A DNA stretch of 64,000 bases from Mya arenaria (taxonomy: Eukaryota > Mollusca > Bivalvia > Myida > Myidae). The stretch is from positions 22,065,639 through 22,129,638 of the forward strand of contig NC_069135.1 of the NCBI RefSeq assembly GCF_026914265.1. Reading direction: 5' to 3'. Each line of letters begins with the position of its first letter. Within the stretch, counting starts at the first letter, position 1. Positions 25,781 through 35,729 of the stretch are shown piece after piece. The notes beneath the pieces are model-generated. The model saw only the letters and a program-made list of their open reading frames with translations. It ran no database searches and was not told where the DNA came from. A program made the position numbers and the translations under genes.

Positions 25781-27133
25781 TAGTTATCTTATACACATAG
25801 ACAGCTTTAAACCATTATGTAGCAAATAAGTCATTTTACGACATTATCCATTTTTGAATCCCCTCTATCATTGAATAATGAGAAAACGTCTCCCATATAA
25901 CCTCCACCACCGTAAAACGCGGTATCTTACGGAAATATTCGTCACATGCCGTCACGATCAAGCATTGACTATTTTTAACTAAGAGATGTAACTATTGTGT
26001 TTTCAACAGAGGTCAAACTATACTAAGTCTCCAAACGTCTTTTGTAAATCATCTACAGAGTGATTTCCCCTAGCTAGTAACAAAAAAACTGTCATGTTTT
26101 GTAGAAATTGTAAGCTAAACTAGTTTAAATTAGTTAACACACATGTAGGAACTAGTTTTAAAAGCTTGTGAAGGCAGCTATATGTTATACTTTTGAATAT
26201 TTCTCGGGTGGAAAAGCTTGTCCTTGCGCACAGGCCGAAACACATCACATGCTCTTAAGTTAACAATGAAATCTATTCATGATTTCGAATTTATTCATTG
26301 ACTAATTCTACAGAAAAATAATATAATTCTCTGGTAGGTCTCTTACCATACTGTTAAAATATGTTAATACTCCTGCAGCCATGGTTGACGCCCTAAAGCA
26401 AAAGTGGTTTCATTCGGTAAAGAAATACCTTGCTGTTGTAATAATGTTAAATACAAAATGAAAGTTCTTGCATTCTATTTTGATTGAATAACAACGTAAT
26501 TGTCAGTTTGGCATTTTGCAATATTTCAAGGCTTAAAGATTTATAAGTTTATCATAAAAAATTAAATAATGAATTATCGTGTATTATGTCAAATATGTAC
26601 ACACTCAATATCTCGTTATACATGTGTGCAATCAAGCTTATTTTCTTTTCGACTCTTGAAATATTTTCAAAAATGAAAAAAAAGCCATCATATAAATGAA
26701 GATCAGATGGATTGCAAAAGAAGAATTGACTTAGACTTACTTAAGAAATTGATTTCACACAAAGACTTTTTTTCTTCAAAAAATCCACAAAAGGGCAGAT
26801 TTCTTTCCGAAACCAGGTCGACATCACGGAACAGATATTATATTTTGGTATTTATATTCACAAGTTGTGATTCGTAATTTAGCTTGTAACACAGCTCTTA
26901 GTTACAATTGCAAGTATTGATTCAGTATTCAAAAAAATGAAATATGTAGAAAAAGTTAAAATGTTGTTGAACACTAGCGGATTTAAATAGAGCGTCAAGG
27001 CTTGCCGAAGTGTAAATCGGTCCCAGTTTAGCTGTATACAGTTTTTCAGTCTCTCATTTTCTTGAGGTGCGGTATTCGACTCACGAACATTTATGATGAC
27101 AGTCAAAAGCAAACTGTTTTAGTTCACAGCCAC
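25781..27133. other. AT-rich DNA, one candidate first exon
   Basis: Nothing convincing apart from the small start-codon exon candidate at 26347-26382 (separate entry). There are scattered further copies of the 'cccatatag' motif to about 25900. Confidence 0.35.
26347..26382 (-). CDS. Candidate first coding exon (MAAGVLTYFNSM), orphan
   Basis: On the minus strand a strong start context (caaccATGG) opens MAAGVLTYFNSM, 12 codons that end exactly at a gtaaga donor in phase 0. This is what a short first coding exon looks like, but no downstream partner with a phase-0 acceptor was identified. The nearest minus-strand exon (21289, DUOX-like) needs a different phase, so they do not join directly. It could be chance. 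Confidence 0.25.
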
Positions 27134-27136
27134 TAA

Positions 27137-27457
27137 TGCACCAGTAAATTGTAACCACGGCCCCTCCAGGTCCCCAGGTCCGGGGGAAAGCGGGGTCTTT
27201 GACTTTCGGCCCAGCCAAACCCGGGTAAAACCCCCGCCCTGCGGAGACGTACTGATGGTAAAATCCCCGCCCAAAGCCCCCGCACCCAAGGGAGCCTTAG
27301 TAAAGCACATTCCCCTCTATAGTTGGCGTGAATAAAAAAAACCCATCGCATTCACCCGGCACTGCGGGGGCACCGGGAAGGTAAAATCACCATTTCCCCG
27401 GCTCTCCGCGGTATATCCCCGGACATTGGGGGGCCGTGGTTACAAGTGACTGGTGCA
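27137..27457. mobile_element. MITE, PIF/Harbinger-like, copy 1 (321 bp, TSD TAA)
   Basis: Termini are TGCACCAGTAAATTGTAACC on the left and the complementary GGTTACAAGTGACTGGTGCA on the right, flanked by TAA (27134-27136) and TAA (27458-27460). The interior is GC-rich with C and G runs, unlike the AT-rich surroundings, and has no transposase. Three-base TWA duplications are the hallmark of PIF/Harbinger insertions. The open frames inside follow from its base composition. Confidence 0.8.
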
Positions 27458-27460
27458 TAA

Positions 27461-29128
27461 ACGTCAGATCCACCACTTAACGGTAGTGCAAAGAAAGTGA
27501 GCTGTCGACACTTCCGTGGTGCAGCTGTGCCCTGTGTTGACTTTTACACATCTGATATATGATTTAGATTTTATTTGATATTTTTATTAAAAGGACATAT
27601 TCCAAAAATCGGATAATGTGGTACCGTGTAAGAACCCTTTAACTGCAGGTTGGCTTCAATTTCGTTTCTATAGTGTGCGAGCTGTGATGCCAGGAGATTT
27701 TTTCCCGGAACAAACTTGTGTTTATTTTGAGATCTGCTATATTTAGTGCTCACGCCGGAACACAACAAACTAATAAGCACTTTTTAAAAAGGAAATATGC
27801 ACATATTAATAAAAGTGTTTGCGCTGTTGCTCTAGTGATGGCGCTGTCGAGTAGTGGTGGCGCTGTCGAATATGTTTTGCGCCCGAAGTAACTTAAAGGT
27901 TGACTTTTAACACATATCTTAATTTGCGAGAATAGTGTTCACAGGAGCTGTATGTCATTAGAAAATCATGCACTGATTTATTCCCGTGACGTTTGTGGCA
28001 TACAAGTTGATACAGGTGTTATGGTAAAGGGTCATGTTAATTCAAGCCGCAAGCAAACTGGAAAACAACCTTCAGTGTCGTTCTACTTGTTCATTTATGC
28101 CAATCCTTTTTCAACAAAAAGTATAATGTTCTTAAAAATATTTAGTCTTATAGCATGCTTCAAGGTCCTAGCGTCTAAGCAGGTCGGCCAGTCGGATGTC
28201 CGCGGAAGACAGGTGGATAGCCCGAATCTCGAACATGCGGATACTCGCGAGATTGTTCATTTTTTGCATACATTGAAGAATCGTTGGTTCTACCAGAACA
28301 TACCACATATAGCAACTTATTCTTTATCATAAAGGATAGATATATTTTCATGTCAAAGAAACTACGATGCAATCAATTTCGGTGTGAGCGGGTTGAGACC
28401 ACATTTTTAGAATGTTCTATGAAACACTCTCCATTTTCACAAAAAAGCACACAATCTTGAACAGAATCTTACCAACCACCTTGAATTGTGTTAGATATAT
28501 ACATATACACATAAATACACCATTTTTAGCATAACCGGCTCTGTAATTCATAGCTTTATTCAGATTAACCTTAATTAACTTTTAAATTAAAGATGCACTC
28601 TTACTCCCAAATAAGATTTTCCAAACAATTAATACAATTGTTTTGATATACCAAAACGAATGAATCCATGATTTAAAATGGTTCTTATGAAGGATACCGA
28701 GTTTAATTCGAAAGAAATGAGCTTAAAACAAGGTATTTCTACCTTATGAGACGATAGTAGATCACAGTTCTTCACATCATTTAATATGTTTGTGTTTTCA
28801 GCTATTAAATACACGGTAACAACCTTGTTATCAGTAATTATTATTTTCTTATTTTCAATAAATGCATTATTTAATAAATAGTTTTATGTTTATCACTTAA
28901 AAATTATGTTTGTTATACATGTGTATGTATTGATTTTGAATAAGAGTTTCACTTTCGCGATAACAGTATGGTAACATTGACGAAATTTACCCGTAAGGTT
29001 TTGATAGTGGCATCCATGGAAATAATAATTCTTAGTCGAAATATGGCCATCAGTTGCTTTGCGTTTCAATTCCAAAATTGAATCTGCCCATGATACAGGC
29101 TATAGCAGTCGTGTTATTTGATAACTAC
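27461..29128. other. Intergenic, no gene assigned
   Basis: A 126-codon plus-strand open frame (27952-28332) and a 69-codon minus-strand frame (27571-27780) have no recognisable motifs, no splice support and atypical composition. A duplicated 'tggcgctgtcga' occurs at 27839 and 27859. Confidence 0.35.
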
Positions 29129-29134
29129 TTTATT
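29129..29134 (-). terminator. Polyadenylation signal AATAAA of the HEPN-NACHT-LRR gene
   Basis: AATAAA on the minus strand lies seven bases past the stop codon (29141-29143) of the receptor gene's last exon. This is unusually close, implying a very short 3' UTR, unless other signals further left are used. Confidence 0.5.
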
Positions 29135-29140
29135 AATATT

Positions 29141-32100
29141 TTAAAATTGTTCGAGCATTATCGCTGCATCCTCGATAAGTAGATATTTCTGCCCGGATTG
29201 ATAACACAATTCATTCCTGAAACACACCAAAGGCAATATATTATATAACATGAAAAATACGATATTGATAAGATTTGAAAGCAACTAATTGAATGTGATT
29301 GAACTATAATCTGAATAGAACTGTCGAAAAAATGAGAGAAATAAACACTCGAAACGATAAGTGGAGACCCGACTGTCCACAATACATAATACTGTTTTGT
29401 TTTACGACAACATCGCTTAAGCTGAGCATGACTCGTAAGTAAGACAAGTTCACGCCAATTCACTCTTTGAACATCAAACTGTTGCTCCATGATATATAAA
29501 ATTATCTTTGGTCTCAAGAATACTACTGGGTAATTTTATCAAACTTAGCGATGAATGTACAAATAAGAAGAAATTAACACATAAAAGAAATACGAACAGG
29601 ATTTAATGCTTCTGTTATTTAGTGAAATGCACATTACCGAAAGCGGGGGGGGGGGGGAACATTCAGTATATCTTCAAACCTTTGTAAGTCATTCGTTAAA
29701 TGTATAGTTGTTTTGAAAATTTGAAATATGTGAAGTCTACACAGACGTTTTACGCAGAATCATAGAAAATCTATAACACAAATATATAAACGTTTCATGC
29801 ATTTTGTCATTCATGAATTATAAAGTCACCAACATGAGGTTTTAACCAAATAATTTCTTAAAAAGTAAATATTAGTTTTAGTTGCACGATACTTACACAG
29901 AAAAGGTTTTTAGTTTAAAATTCGGCGGTCCAGCTTCAACTACAACTTCAAGACTTGAAGCACCAGTCAACTTGCAACTCAATAGCTCTACCGTTAGCGT
30001 CTGTTGTGATATTGGTAAAGCATAGAGTATCTCAACCAATGTGTTTCCGTCCATCTGTGTACCATTAAACGTTAAATAACGCAACGTGTGGCTCTGACGG
30101 AGTGATTTGAAAAGTATGGACTTGTCCCTCCTGGAAAGACTATCTACATCGGTTGTCAACTGCTCCAACAAAGAAAAATCTTTGATATGGTAAAGGCAGG
30201 CCACCACGTTTATTGATACATCTCGAACACAAAGCGATGTAAATTGTTTACGATGTTGTTTTCTTACTGGTTTTTGTCTGCATCCACAAACACTGTCGAA
30301 CACGCAGGATTTTGTAGATATATTAATTCGTTGCAATGACGGTATACCGCAAAATAGGGTAGTTGCCTCTGTATGACTTATTTGATCGACATCAACATAT
30401 AGATCAGTTAATAACTTGCAGTCCATAGTTAGCTGTAAGATTTTTTTAACACTGTCCCATTTCTCCAGACGCAATATTTTCAGCATACTTGCATGGTGAA
30501 TCAAGTTCATGAAGCCCTTTGAAGACTGAACTTCGAGATATAATACCGTTTTCAAGCTGTACTTTTTATGGGGCTCAAGATCCTTACCTTTGCAACCGAA
30601 ATCATGTTGTGTCTTCAAGTTTTTCAGGGAAACTGTCGTAATTGTTTCATTGTCGCATACAAGTTGTGCAATTTCGGTATGAGTAAGACGAATATTGTCC
30701 AAGGAAAGATGCTCAATACTACTACATGTCGGGTTTCCAAATATTCTTACAACATCGCTTCGTGCGTATACATTTTTTAAGCGAATTGTTTTCACGTTCA
30801 ATGCCTTCTCGATGTGAACCAATATTTGACTGCATGAATCCATTTGCAACATTTCTATATGCATTTCCTTTTCAAGCGCTGCTGGATTGGAACACTTGCA
30901 ATCATCATCCTTTCGCGAATCCACCCGCACCAGGAACACTTCTTTTAAGCTTGGAATGTCACAAAGAAGATGACATATAATTGAATGGTGTAAGCGCATA
31001 TCTTGGAGCTTTAATAAACGGAGCAATGGTGTCGGGGAACCCAGTAAGTTGACAATATCTGACATCCAACTTATATGCACAAAATTCATCTGCTCTACAA
31101 ATGGAAGTTCTTTTGTATGTCGCAGCACATTTTGCGTTTCTTTCAAATACAACTCACTTACTGAACAGTTCGTTGGTATAGTCGTTATAACACCAGCATG
31201 ATCAAGGCAATGCTCTGTTAATCTTTTTTGACATCCACATTCAGAATCCGTTTCACAGATTATACTTTCGGCTAGAACAGATTCGCAGTATAAATGGATA
31301 GGCAGGGACAAAATCATTGCAGACTGTGTGTGGTTCAAACAAATATTCTTTATTGCGAAGTTATCTTTGGTGATGCCGATGAACGAGCTTTTCTTTTCAC
31401 AATAACAAAGATACATAAAGAACTTAAACAAAAGCGGATTTCTTGCAAAGGATTTGACCTGTACCTGGTCTGTGTTCAAAATTCTACTCACAAAATTCGT
31501 TGCTTTTTGAGTGTCAGGAAATAATCGACATGCTATGTATTTTGCAAAGTTCGCAATATTTTCATAGTCCAAACCTTCAATTTGAATATGTATTACGTTT
31601 TGAGGCAATTGTAGATGGTAAAATTGTTCTCTTGTCGACATTAAAACGTTAGAGCGGCATTCTATTTTGAAGGGGAATTTCACGTCGTCTAAAATAAACA
31701 TGAAACTTCTTGGAAATTCTTTATAGATCCTCTTGAAAGTAGGCACGAACTTTGGGTCCAAACTAGATAAAACAATGTCTTCAATCTGAAGCTCTGTTTC
31801 CTTTTTATTCAATGTAATGAAAATGACAAATTCAATCGATTCAACCGCTTGCTGGGCTACATTTTGGAAATAGCTATATTGAGCAGTTGTTTTTTCTTCA
31901 GCGTTAGTTATCGACTTTTCTTTTGTTTTCTGGAACCATGCGTATAGAAGCGTCCTGCAAATTTCTGTTTTGCCCATGCCTTGCTCTCCAGTTAAAAGCA
32001 AACACTTATTTTCGTCTGATTTTTGAAGCTCCTTTATTGATTGCTGAAGATCTGAAGCCGACACATGCTGTCTGTTTCGTACGAAGAGAGGATCAACAAA

Positions 32101-33706
32101 CGTTTCTTGAATTGATTCTTCCAGAAATGAAAAGAAATTCATGTCTCTTGAATCGAGTTGATTTCTCGCGCGATCAATGAGATACATCTGAAAATCTAAA
32201 ATTTAAAATAAATATTTAAAAAAAAAAATGAATCGACTTTAACGCGGTGATGATATGAAATGGATTTCGTCCAGTTGATAATATTAATGTCTAATAATAC
32301 ATTGAAAACTATAGACTGAACAACGCATTTTATAAACAGATAAACAGATCGTTTCGCCTGGTGTATTTATTCATGAACTATTAAATAGGTAGACTAAATG
32401 CATTGTTTGAATAATATCGTATTACCCGTGTTTTCGATAGGCAATGTGTCGACGGCATTTACATTGAATGAATGCGTAATGAATGCGTCTTTCAAATGTT
32501 GACCTTGAATAAAAATAGTATGTGCATTATTCAAATTATAGGATGTTCGTTTAAGTTATACTACATGTTATAATAGGTTTACTTATAATAAAAGCTATTA
32601 AGTTTATATGTTGAACTCTGTATATAATGATGTTAATGGATTTTAACATGAGGCTTTTTTGTGAATAATTGTGTTTCTCAAGAAAACCTGGTCTTAAACT
32701 TACTTATATCGTCCAAGCAATCCAGAAAATCTTTTTCATACAAGCAGACTTCCAAATCAAGCAGTTGACAATTGTATTTAGTTCTAAGCGCGGTCCTCAT
32801 TGGAATGAACAGCTCTGTAATTTTTCCTGACAGGCATTCTAGCAGTAGCGATCCAAGACTCTCCAATGTATGGCACTTGAACGTCAAAAGTATACACTTC
32901 TTTTTCGCTTGTTGTAACTCTTTGCCCTCTGGTAATATTAAGAAAGGTAACTAAATGCAAACTTACCAATAGAGTGCAATGAAAACATAAACAAACATAC
33001 TCATTCATTTCTTGTGGACAATTCTTGTAAGCATACAGGTTTGTTATTATTGTCCTAAGTTGACCAAACAATAAAAGGTTAAGATTTTTCAGCTAATTCA
33101 GTTGATTTTTTTCGCACTGTTATACCAAAACTCAAATAAAACTTGTTCGAAAAGATATTAAAATTATTCACAAAAAGAGCAGACTATGTGGAACTTGGGC
33201 CAGTCAATATTAAATTAGATCAAATTTGAATTAATAAATTAAAACGCACATTTGAACAATAAAGAATGTTTACATTGTGTATTCTTTAAACCATAAACAT
33301 TAGGTTATACAAAATGAGCACGCCGTATAACGTATGTATTTGAGCTATGTTTGCAACAAACTTCCATTAAAGCAAATGAAATAAAGACACATCAGAGCTT
33401 ACGCTAACACACGCATGTTTTTCTTTTTTCAAGCCACAAGTCGATAATTCTTAAAGTTAGAGTTATGGGCCTTGCATTAAATGTGCATATTATTATTCAG
33501 ATATAAATAAAGATTTAACATACTGATAAGTTCTTACCAGCACGTAACGTATTTGCTATGTCAGCCGCTGCAGACGCCACGTCTGTATTGTCTACCTGTC
33601 CCGAGGCGCATGCTTGTAAAGAATCTTCTACATCTTTAGTCACTTGTTCGGCACAATGTTGAGGAACGTTTTCAAGATTCATATTCAGGTTCACTGGAAA
33701 TAAACG

Positions 33707-33750
<44 letters not shown>

Positions 33751-35691
33751 ATTTTATAATATTGTTATTTGTTTATTGGATATAAGAGTTGCTGTAGCCA
33801 TCATCATCTACACCAACAGCTGAGGCAGCTGTGGCAGCTGTACACTCGTCTTTAATATAATTGACATATTAGACATGAACTAGTAAAGTACCTTTGCATT
33901 CATTTCCATTCAACGTTGAGTTCTGCGAAGCACGGATGATTCGATCAATTTCTTTCCTCCACTTTTCAATATCTTAAAGCATATAATGTAAAATTTTGAT
34001 ATAAATGGTAAGGATTTTTGTAATCATTTACTCTTCTGTTTATTTGCCATACTTTATCTGTATATCCAATTTACCAATGCATGAATAATTGTAGTTGAAA
34101 AAGATTTATACAATTCCTACCACATATTCTCCTGTCGTGTTGTTCATGTCCCTGAAAACATAAACACAACCAAACAATAATTAGACTGCAGACATCAATA
34201 GCTATTTATCAAATGTTTCAGGAGAAGGTGCGTTTCAGTAGCGGAAACATCGTTTTGCACAGGGTGCATGGAATTTATGTATATAAATATATTTCATAAT
34301 TAATTCAACTAAAGAAGTTTTCCTACCTTTTCTAGTTTGCAAATACGTTTCAATATCGGAGAGTTTTCCTGTTCTGTCAAAATGTTCTGTACTTTTTGGA
34401 CATCGTCTTTTAATTTTCTGAAGTCATCAGACAACGTCTCAACATCATTAAGTTTCAGTTTAAGTTCATTTAGATCTGTAGTTACTGCTTTCTTAGCTTC
34501 ATTTATTGCGTCGCATAATTCTTCATTCACAATATGAATTTCACCTTTCATCAGCTGTAATATAAACCCTGATTATACAATATGAAATTATATAACTTCC
34601 TGAATAACTATTTAGGCTTAATGTGTCACTAACTTTCTAATGCAATGCAGTTTAATTTCTTTTTAATTCGGATAATGTGGCAATGAAGTAGAAACTTGTT
34701 TCCAAGTGGCATGTACTCCTTTTTACCATAGAATCGTTTACTGTGTGTTTTTATGTATTACAATTCATGCCCTCGCTCTGTACCCGTTATCATAGTAATT
34801 TGTCAATTCCTCTGAAGTTTGTGAAATATTTAAACTGCTTAAGTCACGTACTGTACTTTGAGGGAAAACAAATAAGTTTACTGCAGATACCTGTGTGATT
34901 GCGGTAACTCCTTGTTTCGCCTCTGGAGAAATATTAATGTCCTTTTCTTGCAACAGCTTTTTCATTGTTCCTAAATATCTTTTCATGTCGTTGGTACTTA
35001 CTTCATAGTTGAATTGGTGAAATATTTCATTTCGGGAATGCCTAATCTGAAAAATAAAACAAACAAACTTTAACACAAAGCAAATCATATATTGAGTATT
35101 TTAGTAGATGGTTTTATGGTAAATTGGCAAAACAATAAACGATGAAGACATTGCTTTACATACCTTATCTAAAAGATGCTGGGTCGAAACTTGGATCTTA
35201 GCTCTAATGTACTTGTTGTTTAAGCAAATGTTTACTAAAGCTGTCAATTCAAGGTCACCAGAATCAGGATTATTGCAGAAACAAGATGCAACAGCAAATG
35301 GATCACAACTCCATCTAGAAACGTCAATTCTTTCCCAGGAAGGTGATTTATGAACGTGTTCTTCAGTGATACACTCGTACATCTGACCACACGCATTGCT
35401 TTGTAGACATGTTACTCTTTGACCTCCTTTCCGTGCTGAGCAAAGACAGCGCTTCTTCTCTCTATGCGGACAGTTTCCTAGATGGTTGATAGATAATGTA
35501 TCTATCGTGCATTTTGTACAAGTGTACTCCTTAATTTGGCATGTAGACTGAACTCTAGCTTTCAAGTAAGAGTGGAATTCCGTCACATTCGTCTTGACGA
35601 ATGGATAAAGTCCATCTCTTAGTGATCGAAGGCCGAGAGCTGAACCTACCCAGTTACGGACAGTTTCTTTTTTCAATGGATGGGTTTCCAT
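29141..35691 (-). CDS. HEPN-NACHT-LRR receptor (NLR-type), nine exons, about 1,259 aa
   Basis: Coding exons, 5' to 3': 35691-35164, 35046-34891, 34554-34327, 34151-34121, 33972-33892, 33693-33538, 32928-32704, 32195-29897 and 29216-29141. All borders are AG/GT, all phases agree, and the sum is 3,780 bases, exactly 1,260 codons with stop. The start is the first ATG after an in-frame TAA. The exon begins at 35729 after a tttttcctag acceptor, so a non-coding leader exon lies upstream. Domains: Cys/His-rich DZIP3-type HEPN region (about 1-215), coiled coil (about 229-304), linker, NACHT (about 500-700, Walker A GEQGMGKT at 538-545, Walker B FMFILDDV at 634-641), then irregular LRRs to the end (last exon NELCYQSGQKYLLIEDAA). 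By family knowledge this is a cytosolic sensor that oligomerises on ATP; its ligand and output are unknown. The acceptor at 33973 (gctttaag) and the choice of ttttag over ttttcag at 32195 are the weakest points. Confidence 0.85.
29897..32195 (-). other. Exon 8 of the receptor gene: NACHT plus LRR
   Basis: A single 2,299-bp exon carries the NTPase and almost the whole LRR part. In order: DPLFVRNRQHVS linker, Walker A LLLTGEQGMGKTEIC, Walker B SFMFILDDV, a sensor-like NVLMSTREQ, a winged-helix-like stretch, and then repeats such as SIEHLSLDNIRLTHTEIAQL and TLRYLTFNGTQMDGNTLVEI. Several C-x-C pairs (ECGCQKRL, DCKCSNP, VCGCRQK) recur between LRR blocks. The apparent stop just past VKLKTFSV-like residues is removed by a strong gtaagt donor at 29896-29891. 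NACHT domains hydrolyse or bind ATP to switch the receptor. Confidence 0.85.
33707..33750 (+). repeat. (ATC)n microsatellite
   Basis: About 14 to 15 uninterrupted ATC units in the 198-bp intron between receptor exons 5 and 6, just upstream (on the minus strand) of the small exon 5. Confidence 0.95.
34891..35691 (-). other. Exons 1-2 of the receptor gene: DZIP3-like HEPN domain
   Basis: Exon 1 opens KKETVRNWVGSALGLRSLRD, then C58-x2-C61, a CPH at 74-76, and CGQMYECI at 101-108 followed by WERIDVSRWSCDPFAVASCF. Exon 2 supplies the HEPN signature across the junction: LLDK-IRHSRNEIFHQF, in which R181-NEIF-H186 is R-x4-H. HEPN domains with this motif are often metal-independent RNases. The NWV, CGQMY, SKW/SRW and RN-x3-H pattern is the one I know from mollusc DZIP3-like HEPN proteins. 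Whether it cuts RNA or only mediates assembly cannot be told from sequence. Confidence 0.75.
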
Positions 35692-35729
35692 GACTTCGTC
35701 AGAATATTATGTCTCTTCCATCACGCATC

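Noticed and set aside
27119-27351. Two overlapping minus-strand ORFs in the GC-rich block
   Set aside because: They lie wholly inside the MITE at 27137-27457 and its sister copy shows no conserved frame.
27952-28332. 126-codon plus-strand ORF as a gene
   Set aside because: No recognisable motif, no promoter or splice evidence; the composition is not convincing.
31294-32180. Plus-strand ORFs within 30.5-32.2 kb
   Set aside because: They are shadows of the NACHT-LRR exon on the minus strand.
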